Source of the DNA: Trichodelitschia bisporula
Taxonomy: Eukaryota; Ascomycota; Dothideomycetes; Phaeotrichales; Phaeotrichaceae
NCBI GenBank assembly: GCA_010356995.1
Contig: ML996691.1
Location: 130,174 to 155,845, forward strand
Direction of reading: 5' to 3'
DNA: 25,672 nucleotides
The notes beneath the pieces were generated by a model. The model was not told the DNA's origin. It made no database searches and saw only the letters and a program-made list of their open reading frames with translations. Position 1 is the stretch's first letter, and the number at the start of each line of letters is the position of its first letter. Shown here in pieces: positions 18,121 through 25,672 of the stretch. Made by a program: the position numbers and the translations under genes.

Positions 18121-19572
18121 CTACACCTTGCCCTCATCATCGCTATCCTCATCACTCAACCGACTCGCCCCACTGCCCTCCGCACCGATCGGTAGAGGCG
18201 TCGGATTGGCCTCTTTCCGCGTTGGCTTGACCGCAACACGCTCCTCCACCTCCTCCTCCTCCTCATCCTCCTCCCCCATCAATCCCTCCCCCTCATCCCC
18301 ACTCTCCTCGCCTGGCGCAACAACATACTCCCCCCCCGTCTTATCCTTAATAAAGCTATCAATAATCCAGTACTGCATCGCATTCATCACCAGCGGGAAA
18401 ACAAACATAACGAACACGATCTGCATCCACTGCTTGCCCTCCGTCCACCGCAGCGCCCAGTCGCCCACCCACCCCAGCCAGGGCAGGACCTGGAAGAGAA
18501 ACAGCACGCAGAGTTTCATGCCAAAGAGGCCGAGGAAGTAGATGAAGGATTGCTTGAGCCACCAACTGGCCTTCGGAGGGTTGCCGTAGTTACCGCTCTT
18601 GAGCGACTCGGGCGGGTTGGCGAGGGCTGTTCGGGCGAAGAGCGCGTGGAGGACCCGGAGCAATACCACTAGGATCGCGATGCCGATCGTCGTCTGCCCA
18701 TCATTAGCCTCTCCCCAAAAAAAAATCTCAAAAGAACCACTTACATCAATCCCCAAATTCAACAAATAAAACGAGCACGGATTCGGCTGTCTCCCATCCT
18801 CCATCTTCACCCCCTGCACCGCATCCTTCGCCCTATTGATATCCAAATCCCCACTGCTCAACATGCTCATGAACAGATTCGCCAGGTGCAGCAGCATGCT
18901 CCCAACTACCTGCTTGCTCACGTCGAAGGACCACACCTTCAACGGCCGGCGGGGTGTCTCGCGGTAGCGCTTCCACACGAGCGAGAGCAGCGCAAGCGCA
19001 CCTAGCGCGCCCTGCACCAGCAGCGCGAAAGGACCGAGCAGCTTGCACTCATTGTTGCCATGCTTCGGTCCATCCTCATGCCCCTTATCCTCCTTCCCAC
19101 CCTCCTTCGCCGGCTTCACAGCCGTAAAATCCCCCGGCGTAGGCACCGGCACCGGCGGCGCCGTCGCAATCACCATCTCCACCTCCACGCCATCAATACT
19201 AATCAGCTCCGTATCAAACACCAGCGTCGCCTTGGGCGGAATCGGGCCGGTGCCAAAATCGCCATATCCGAGTTCGGGAGGTATGGTCAGTCGCCTCGCC
19301 TCGCCCGGACACATGTCCAGAAGGCCCCGGTCCCAGCCCTTGATGACCTGGCCCAGGCCGAGGGTGAAGGCGAACGGTTTCTTGCCCGCGCCGTAGCTGG
19401 TGTCGAATTGTGTACCGTCTACGAGGCGGCCCCGGTAGTGCACGTGGATTGTGTCGCCGGAGCGGGTGGGGCGGGTGCATGGCTGGGCCTTTGTGGTTGT
19501 GATGGCGACTGTGGGGGGCGTGGCGAGGACGGAGGGGAGGAGGGCGAAGAGGGCGACGGTAGGGAGGCGCAT
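18121..19572 (-). CDS. Signal peptide - FKBP prolyl isomerase - STIMATE/TMEM110-like membrane protein fusion
   Basis: Exon 1 (19572-18745) and exon 2 (18693-18121) flank a 51-nt intron (donor GTAAGT, branch GCTAAT, acceptor GGGCAG). The product is 466 residues. Residues 1-17 form a signal peptide and about 30-128 an FKBP domain of the ER FKBP2 type. All pocket residues are seen: Tyr46, Phe56, Asp57, Phe67, Phe69, Val76, Ile77, Trp80, Tyr103, Phe119. After a Pro/Lys-rich linker (133-174), residues 176-390 match STIMATE/DUF3661 (fungal vacuolar membrane protein, animal TMEM110): [66 protein letters not shown] and [16 protein letters not shown]. It has about five membrane helices and an acidic cytosolic tail. 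No stop, frameshift or splice site separates the two parts. The FKBP would face the ER lumen. An ATG at residue 133 could start a STIMATE-only form. Confidence 0.85.
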   Translation of the reverse strand: MRLPTVALFALLPSVLATPPTVAITTTKAQPCTRPTRSGDTIHVHYRGRLVDGTQFDTSYGAGKKPFAFTLGLGQVIKGWDRGLLDMCPGEARRLTIPPELGYGDFGTGPIPPKATLVFDTELISIDGVEVEMVIATAPPVPVPTPGDFTAVKPAKEGGKEDKGHEDGPKHGNNECKLLGPFALLVQGALGALALLSLVWKRYRETPRRPLKVWSFDVSKQVVGSMLLHLANLFMSMLSSGDLDINRAKDAVQGVKMEDGRQPNPCSFYLLNLGIDVSGSFEIFFWGEANDGQTTIGIAILVVLLRVLHALFARTALANPPESLKSGNYGNPPKASWWLKQSFIYFLGLFGMKLCVLFLFQVLPWLGWVGDWALRWTEGKQWMQIVFVMFVFPLVMNAMQYWIIDSFIKDKTGGEYVVAPGEESGDEGEGLMGEEDEEEEEVEERVAVKPTRKEANPTPLPIGAEGSGASRLSDEDSDDEGKV

Positions 19573-20208
19573 CGTCGCGATGGTGAGGGTGGCGGTGGAT
19601 GTGGTATTCGTGGCCGCGGTGAGGTCCGTAGATTGCGGGCCTAAAGGTGAGCGAGGGACCGCGATAAAGGGTGTCGTCAACAAAGGCGCTACAACATATC
19701 CGTCCCCGTCTCAGTGCGTCTCGATTCAGAACCTTCAGGAACAGGCGATAGCGGTGAAGAGTGTCGTTAGGAGGATGGAGGCGAGATAAGGTTGTAGGTG
19801 GTGAGGGTGACTGAGCAAGTCAAATCAACGATGGGCGGCGAGACGGGGGGGGCGCGTGCCCACCAACCCCCAGCGCTGTGCAGCGGCTGCGCCTTGTTTG
19901 GGCAATGCAACACGCTGGTGCATGCCACCTCCGCACTCTGCGCCCAGCGGTCGAGACCGGACTGGCTTGAGTTTCACGGGCACATGTCAATATCCCGATA
20001 TTGTGCTACTCTCGACACATTGTAGCGAGTCTCTACGTAGCACAGAGGGCACAAAGCAATGCACGGTAACGACTGCGGAGGCAGAACTATGAGGGGGTAT
20101 ATCTCCATAGTCCAAAGCATCGCTACGGTAGATGGTATCCGCTTGTCTACCTACATTCATCACATCGCATTTCACCTCCCATCGCCATCATGAAACACCA
20201 CCCTCCAC
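19573..20208. other. Intergenic stretch, no supported gene
   Basis: Promoter region of the FKBP-STIMATE gene and 3' flank of hexokinase. The FKBP frame stays open upstream to an ATG at 19683, but the signal peptide begins at 19572, so the longer start is unlikely. Confidence 0.5.
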
Positions 20209-21886
20209 CTACTCCACCCTCTCATCCCTCTCCTCGTCCTTCGTTCCCCGATAAATACTCTCCGGATTCCTAACCCCCACCGTAATCCCCTCCTCCACCC
20301 TCTTCAACGTCAACGCCGCAATAAGCGCCGCACCCACTCCACTCCCATCCTCCGCCGCCCTAACCATTACCGGATCCGGCACGTCTCCAACTCCCCACCC
20401 GAAGATCTCGCGCAGCGCTTGCGCGAGCCGCGTCCGGAAGTACGGGTGCATGCCGAAGAGCGACCCATCCGCGCCGACGGCACACGTCTTCCACTCCATC
20501 TTGTTGCATATAGCCGCGACGCCGCAGGCCGACAAGCGCGCCGAACGCGTGGAGATGAGTTCCGCGAGCCGCCGCGCGAGCTCGAGTTCAGCAGGCGAGG
20601 CGGTCAGATTGAGGGTGGTGGTGAAGAAGGCGGCGACTTCGGCGAGGTCGTCGGTTGTATCTCTGCATCGCAGTTAGCCCGTCTCCCATTCAAAGCAACC
20701 AAGCAACCCACTCCTCAATCGCTGAAATAACACTCGAATCCAACGAATACGCCTTCCTCAACCTCCCCACATCCTGCCCCTTAAACAGCTCCGCATCCGG
20801 ATTCTCATGCAAATCCAGCAAGACCAGGCGGAACAACTCGCCGAGGTACAACCCCGCGACCATCTTCTCAAACGTCTGCTGTCCTGGCCTCGGGCTGTCC
20901 TTATCAATTATAACATCGTACGGCGTGCGTGGCAGTATAACGCGCTCGTTGTCGAAGGCGCCCCACTCGCAGTTAATCGCCATAGGCAGATCCGGGTCAA
21001 GATTCAGGTGCGCGAGTTTGGGGATCGACCCGCAGCGCTCCATGTACGCGGCGTTGCAGCCCGTGCCGAAGATGCACCCGATGCGCACTTGATCGTTCGT
21101 GTAGGCGGAGGCGATGAGCGTGCCGACGGTGTCGTTGATCAGCGCTGTGGGCTTGATCGGGAGGCCCTGGGGGTGTCAGTCCGCACCCACACATCCCGAG
21201 ATGGACATACCCGCTCCTCGAGCGCGGCCTCAAACGGCGGGATGACGTCCGTCCCCTCCACGCCCTTGATATCAAACCCCTTCGTCCACCGCTGCAACAC
21301 GCCATGGTTGATATACTCCTGCGTCGCGGGATAACTAAACGTAAACCCGAGCGGGAGCTTCTCCAACATCTCCCCCGGGTGCTGCTCCTCAATGAAACTC
21401 TTCAAACAGTCCCCAATATACGCCCACAGTTCCTCGCCGGTGCCTGTCTTCAGCTCCTCTGGCATGCGGTACTTGCTCTGCACGATTTCGAATTCGCCTT
21501 TCGCTTCTGGGAGGGTGATTTCGCAGACGCGTAGGTTTGTGCCGCCCATGTCGATGGCGAGGAAGACGCCGGTTTCGTGGCCGGTCGGGAAGGACATGCA
21601 CCATGAGGGGACCATGGGCTGGGAGGGGTTAGCTCTTGGGTTGAGGGATTGGGAAGGGAAGGAACGTACGATGCTGCCGCCCTCGACGGAGAGTCCCTTC
21701 GTCAGTTCAGACTGGAAATGTGCTGTAATCCGCTTGAGCAGGTCCGTCGGCACGGTGAACAGCTCCTCCAGCCGCTCAAGCTGCGCACGCAACTCATGCG
21801 GCATAGCGGCGAAGGAATCTGCGCGATCGATTCAGTGACATGCCACCTCGCCCGTAGACGGCAGCTCACATACCCGATCTCGCCAT
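20209..21886 (-). CDS. Hexokinase
   Basis: Phosphorylates glucose and fructose with ATP at the entry to glycolysis, in the cytosol. Five exons (21886-21874, 21818-21670, 21618-21211, 21166-20712, 20662-20209) with introns of 55, 51, 44 and 49 nt give 492 residues, the normal family length. The first exon is only 13 nt and yields MARSD across the splice. Motifs: LAIDMGGTNLRV (phosphate 1), QSKYRMPEELKTGTGEELW, LPLGFTFSYPATQ with LQRWTKGFDI (sugar binding), ALINDTVGTLIASAY (catalytic Asp), IGCIFGTGCNAAY, LPRTPYDVIIDKDSPRPGQQ, LSACGVAAIC and AAEDGSGVGAALIAAL. FSYPATQ and LQRWTKGFD mark it as hexokinase rather than glucokinase. Small oddities are GCNAAYMERC, where GVNAAYMEN is usual, and the absence of the longer basic N-terminus of many fungal hexokinases. 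Confidence 0.95.
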
Positions 21887-22918
21887 GTCGCCGGTGTTTA
21901 TGTGTCTAGTCGTTGTAACGAGTCCACGACTTCCTACTTGTTCTGAGAATGCACTGGTGACTGGGGGATCAATGGGGATCAATGGTGTTGCTGGAGGTTG
22001 TCAGTCGTCGATTCGCGGGTTGAGGCATGTTATCTGTGATAGTTGGCCGGGGACGGGGTCCTCGCGCTATTGAGCTCCCTTTGCCCGTATTAGGACCCCG
22101 CGGCGCTATGGCGGGCTAGTGGGGCGGCTTTTGCGCCCTGGAAACTACTCCGAGGCGGGGGAGGGGAATGGGGAAATGGAGACGAGGGAGGCAACTTACA
22201 CAGTCAGAAGATATGTAGAGAGAGATCTGATTGTAGAACTAGATGGCAGTGTGAAGCGTCAAATCCCTCGAGACGGCAACCCGATAGCGCAGTTATTAAC
22301 CGCAGCTAGGCCAATTTTGCTCTGACGTAGACGATGCAGGCGATGGTGGGGCACGATAGGCCCCGGCACAATGACGCAGCAAAAAAGCCGATACTACACC
22401 TGTAAAAAGTAAAAAGAAACGGGCTCGATGGAAGCAGAATGGGGAATTGCACCACTCTTCTAGCACACGAAGTTCAGCCTTAGAATCTAAAAGCTAGGTG
22501 CGATTAGAGGCATGCCGGGCGACTCGCGTCTTAAAAGCGTACCCCGCCATGCACAAATGCCCCTGTCGTCCCGAATGGCGCTGCGGCGCCTCCTGGGCTG
22601 CATCATGCTGACTGCTCTGTTTGTAAGCCTCTAGACTGCCCTGCTGGCGGCTTGATATATGCCCAGGCGGAGATGTACCTGTACGATCGGGAGAACGCTT
22701 ATAGCATGCTACATCTCCACGGCCTCGGACGAACACAACCCCACGCAGGTACACCCAACAGGAAGGAAGCAATTGATACGGATCTGCATATCGATCGAGG
22801 CAAAGTTGAGCAACAAAGCTCCATCTCCAGTAGAAGTCCACATCCCCACCCGGACACCATATCCAGCCCGTAAAAAGAAGAACTCCATCCCCACCCTCAA
22901 AACGTCCATCCCAAGCAG
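21887..22918. other. Intergenic stretch, no supported gene
   Basis: About 1 kb holding the hexokinase promoter and the 3' flank of the Tls1 homologue. A tandem 11-nt repeat ATCAATGGGG lies near 21968-21988. No gene, tRNA or mobile element was recognised; open frames are short and unsupported. Confidence 0.5.
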
Positions 22919-23966
22919 CTATCTCTTCTTCCCAGCCGGCCCCCTCTTCTCCGCCTCCCTCATCGCCGCCCTCGCACTCCGACTCCCCCCCAACTTCGGC
23001 CCCTTCGGCCTATCCGCCACCTGCCCGGCAGGCTGCGGCACCGCACGCCTAACATGTTTCGCACTCATAGCATCGAGGAAATCCTGGCGGAACTGTTCCG
23101 CAATTCGGTCATCAGCAGCCTGATCGTCGTCCGCAGCGGGAGGCGAGTCCGGCTTCGGCTCGTCGTAGATATCAACTAAGTCTTGTTAGCATCCTGCATG
23201 TGTGAGAGAAAGGAGGGAAACCGTACGCCGACTCTCCTTAAGCACCTCCTCCACCAACCGATCCCGCTTAACATCCTCACTCCCCCTCCTCTTCCTCTTC
23301 CTCCACGGCCGGCCATCCTTCCTCTTCGGCCCAACCTCCTCATCCACATCCCCCTCCCCCGTAACCAACCTCCGTTTCGCCTCCTCCGTCCTCTCCACAT
23401 TCCGTCTCGCAACCTCAGGACCCAGATCAATCTCCATCAACTTCCCAACCCCCGCCGGCACTCTCGCCGTCATGACTCCCCCTCCAACCCTCCTCTCCTC
23501 CTCTCCCCCTCCCTGCTCCCCCTCCCTCATCGCCGCAAGCTTAGCGTCTATATACGCCATCCTGGCCATCAGCATCGATCCACCTCAACCCGAACCATCA
23601 GGGGGGAAACACTCACATATGCCGATCCGCCTCGCCCTCGGTCCCCCGCCCTGTCTGCGCCATGAACCGCCCTGCCACCACTTCAAGCATTTTATTCGCC
23701 GGGTCGGGCTCGCGCGGCGCGTCCGTCATTGTACGTTCCGTGGGCTGGGCGGAGGAGGAGAAAGCGACGCCGGCGCGGCGCGGTCGTGCGCGCCGGAGGG
23801 CGGTCAGATCGGGGGGTTGGGTGGGCGCGCCATCGTCTTGCGGAGGTGAGGGCCGCGCGTTGTGCTCGGGGGAGGAGAGGCGGGCGCGAAGGTGCCGTTT
23901 TTGACGCGGGGCGCGGAAAGTGGGCACCGAAGGCGTTTGCAACGCAGAATCGGTGTCGAGATCCAT
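22919..23966 (-). CDS. Tls1/HCA59 (C9orf78) family spliceosome-associated protein
   Basis: Three exons (23966-23617, 23561-23227, 23175-22919) with introns of 55 and 51 nt give 313 residues. The first splice creates the family signature DRHMMAYIDAKLAAMRE. Other family landmarks are FMAQTG, LMEIDLGPEVARRNVERTEEA, DRLVEEVLKESRLDIYDEP, DDRIAEQFRQDFLDAM and KGPKLGGSRSARAAMREAEK. The Pfam family is named hepatocellular carcinoma-associated antigen 59. The S. pombe homologue Tls1 is a nuclear splicing factor that works with Brr2 and affects telomere-related transcripts, and human C9orf78 also binds the spliceosome. The basic KRKDGRPWRKRKRR patch is a likely nuclear localisation signal. The second intron has a less common donor, GTACGG. 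A similar splicing role is inferred. Confidence 0.87.
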
Positions 23967-24041
23967 GGTTGCGGTGGTGAGGTGGTGGTGTCGCGGTGGC
24001 GGAGCGATAAGGCTCTCGCGCCGAAGGGGTTCGACAGGCGG

Positions 24042-24049
24042 TCACGTGA
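24042..24049. promoter_or_regulatory. TCACGTGA palindrome upstream of the Tls1 gene
   Basis: A perfect E-box palindrome 76 nt upstream of the Tls1-homologue start, in a position suited to a core promoter element for a bHLH factor. Confidence 0.4.
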
Positions 24050-24385
24050 TGCAGGGAAGCATGGATCGTGGTTACCGCATTAGGAAGGGGAGGAGCACGA
24101 AAGACGAGGTCACAGAATCAAGAGATCAAAAATTGCAACACCGTTACATCGAGACTACGACACCCTTCAATCATCATCAACTCATGATCGGAAACCGAGT
24201 ACTTCATGCTACATACAGCAACCCTAACGTACAAGTATACAATTTACCGTACCGTACAACCAGCCGTGAGTCTAGCCGGATATCTCGCGCATCCGCCGCC
24301 ATGAAAAACGCCGCTAAACGCAGGATACAACAGCCGACATCGCACACCTCGCGCAACGACAGACCCACGAACCCAGACCTAGCGT
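24050..24385. other. Spacer between Tls1 gene and the repeat-helix gene
   Basis: Distal upstream region of the Tls1 homologue and 3' flank of the next gene. Short CGTAC-rich palindromic strings occur (around 24228-24256). No gene seen. Confidence 0.5.
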
Positions 24386-25672
24386 TTACTGAAAGTGAGG
24401 GAAGATATGAGCAAGGCCAGTGCCGCCGTTGGCGTGGCCGTTGGCGTGCTGCTCGTCCTTTACGACAGCCGGAGACTCATCGTGCTTGTTTTCAGCCTGA
24501 CCTTCATCCTTCACTTCCTCAACCCGGGCCGCCTCTTCCTCTTCCGCCTTCTTCTTGTTCAGAATGGCCGCTTCCTCGGCCTTCTTCTTCGCCGCCTCCT
24601 CCTCGGCGCGTGCTTTCTCCTCAGCTGCCTTCCTCTCAGCTTCGGCGATCTTTAGCGCCTGAGCAGCCTTCAACTTCTCCTCGGCAATGCGGGCTTCCTC
24701 AATTGCACGGGTCTCCGCAGCCTGGCGAGCCTTCTCAAGCTTGTGCGCCTCCTCCTCGGCCCGACGCTTCTCTTCGGCGACACGAGCTTCTTCGGCCTTC
24801 CGGGCTTCTTCAGCTTTGCGAGCTTCCTCCTCGGCCTTCCGCTTTTCCTCGGCCAGACGAGCTTCTTCAGCTTTCCGCTTTTCCTCGGCGAGGCGAGCTT
24901 CCTCCGCCTTCCGAGCCTCCTCTTCGGCAAGACGCTTCTCCTCGGCAAGGCGCACTTCCTCAACCTTGCGAGCTTCTTCAGCCTTCCGAGCCTCTTCCTC
25001 AGCTTTCCGCTTCTCCTCGGCAAGACGCGCCTCCTCGGCCTTGCGAGCCTCTTCGGCTTTCCGGGCTTCCTCGGCCTTGCGCTCGGCCTCGAGACGAGCC
25101 TCCTCAGCTTTGCGAGCCTCCTCGGCCTTCCGCGCCTCTTCAGCCTTCCGCGCTTCCTCCGCCTTGCGAGCCTGCTCAGCTTTACGGGCCTCCTCAGCTT
25201 TACGGGCCTCCTCAGCTTTACGCTCTTCCTCCGCCTTGCGCTCGGCTTCGAGACGAGCCTCCTCAGCTTTGCGGGCCTCTTCGGCCTTCCGCTCCTCTTC
25301 GGCCTTACGCTCGGCTTCGAGACGAGCTTTCTCAGCTTTGCGTGCTTCCTCAGCCTTTTGCTCCTCCTCCGCCTTGCGTTCAGCTTCGAGGCGCGCCTCT
25401 TCAGCCTTCCGGGCTTCCTCTGCTTTGCGTTTCTCCTCTTCCACCTTGCGCTTTTCCTCAGCAAGACGCGCCTCCTCCGCCTTCCGTTCCTCTTCCGCCT
25501 TACGCTTTTCCTCGGCAAGACGCGCCCCCTCCGCCTTCCGTTCCTCCTCAGCCTTGCGCTCGGCCTCGAGACGAGCCTCCTCAGCTTTGCGAGCTTCCTC
25601 GGCCTTGCGGGCTTCTTCAGCTTTGCGAGCTTCCTCGGCCTTGCGGGCTTCTTCAGCTTTGCGAGCTTCCTC
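24386..25672 (-). CDS. 3' part of a long Lys/Ala/Glu/Arg repeat helix protein, partial
   Basis: The minus-strand frame is open from the window edge to the TAA at 24388-24386, 428 residues, and the start lies outside. Nearly all of it is built from KAEEAR, RLEAERKAEEE and RLAEEKRKAEEE units with almost no hydrophobics apart from Ala and Leu. Such E/K/R-rich sequence usually forms a stable single alpha-helix or a long charged rod. The last 65 or so residues become KKKAEEEEAARVEEVKDEGQ and then a His/Gly/Asn-rich end, HANGHANGGTG followed by LAHIFPHFQ. No domain allows a family name. TolA-like, caldesmon-like or cytoskeletal linker proteins share this composition without implying homology. The non-repetitive C-terminus may be the best handle for a search. 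Confidence 0.75.
   Translation of the reverse strand, partial: EEARKAEEARKAEEARKAEEARKAEEARKAEEARLEAERKAEEERKAEGARLAEEKRKAEEERKAEEARLAEEKRKVEEEKRKAEEARKAEEARLEAERKAEEEQKAEEARKAEKARLEAERKAEEERKAEEARKAEEARLEAERKAEEERKAEEARKAEEARKAEQARKAEEARKAEEARKAEEARKAEEARLEAERKAEEARKAEEARKAEEARLAEEKRKAEEEARKAEEARKVEEVRLAEEKRLAEEEARKAEEARLAEEKRKAEEARLAEEKRKAEEEARKAEEARKAEEARVAEEKRRAEEEAHKLEKARQAAETRAIEEARIAEEKLKAAQALKIAEAERKAAEEKARAEEEAAKKKAEEAAILNKKKAEEEEAARVEEVKDEGQAENKHDESPAVVKDEQHANGHANGGTGLAHIFPHFQ
25583..25672. repeat. Exact 36-bp tandem repeat inside the helix gene
   Basis: Two identical 36-nt units (25583-25618, 25619-25654) and half of a third (25655-25672) run into the window edge. They encode 12-residue steps of the KAEEAR type. 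Perfect identity including third codon positions points to recent expansion, unlike the codon-diverged repeats further inside the gene. Confidence 0.85.

Noticed and set aside
17809-18195. A 128-codon plus-strand open frame
   Set aside because: It runs into the 3' end of the FKBP-STIMATE gene on the other strand and shows no recognisable motif.
24670-25518. A 282-codon Arg/Lys/Pro-rich open frame on the minus strand
   Set aside because: It is the second frame of the KAEEAR repeat gene. The low-complexity repeat keeps the alternative frame free of stops.
1-25672. CRISPR arrays, intact transposons, LTR elements or a biosynthetic gene cluster
   Set aside because: No spaced direct repeats, transposase, reverse transcriptase, terminal repeats or clustered tailoring enzymes were seen; the acyltransferase stands alone.

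Overview
The window looks like nuclear DNA of a filamentous ascomycete (Pezizomycotina). It has many introns of 43-55 nt with GTA/GTG donors and CTAAC-type branch sites, dispersed 5S rRNA genes, tRNA genes with short introns, a CFEM-domain protein, a HET-E-type WD40 tail, and fungal forms of trehalose-6-phosphate synthase, hexokinase and Tls1. The exact class cannot be fixed by eye. All exon joins below come from splice-site inspection. For every intact multi-exon model with both ends in the window, the summed exon length is a multiple of three.

Left part (1-4605), accessory in character: the 3' end of a WD40-repeat NLR-like gene (1-278), an 18-bp minisatellite (779-850), and two same-strand 5S rRNA copies (1335-1452, weakened helix I; 1791-1908, intact-looking). 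Between the 5S copies lie two diverged copies of a small palindrome-rich element. Next come two tandem minus-strand copies of an unrecognised Cys-rich gene with an MGN start, each apparently broken by a frameshift.

Middle part (4606-14378), mostly minus strand: mitochondrial ribosomal protein uS17m with a very long charged helical extension, trehalose-6-phosphate synthase (tps1) with a stress-element-bearing upstream region, an acyltransferase-3 membrane enzyme, about 2.5 kb with no gene I can support, tRNA-Thr(AGU), and a CFEM-domain single-pass membrane protein.

Right part (15090-25672): tRNA-Ile(AAU), mitochondrial ribosomal protein uL11m (plus strand), a 354-aa conserved-looking protein of unknown function, an ER FKBP prolyl isomerase fused in frame to a STIMATE/TMEM110-type membrane protein, a five-exon hexokinase with a 13-nt first exon, the spliceosome-associated Tls1/HCA59 homologue, and the 3' part of a gene for a long Lys/Ala/Glu/Arg repeat helix that runs off the window.

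Functional links: Tps1 makes trehalose-6-phosphate, a known regulator of hexokinase in yeasts, and both genes are here about 12 kb apart. uS17m and uL11m both serve the mitoribosome. The strongest candidate for something undescribed is the FKBP-STIMATE fusion: it would place a lumenal prolyl isomerase on an ER membrane protein whose animal relatives act in ER-plasma-membrane calcium signalling.
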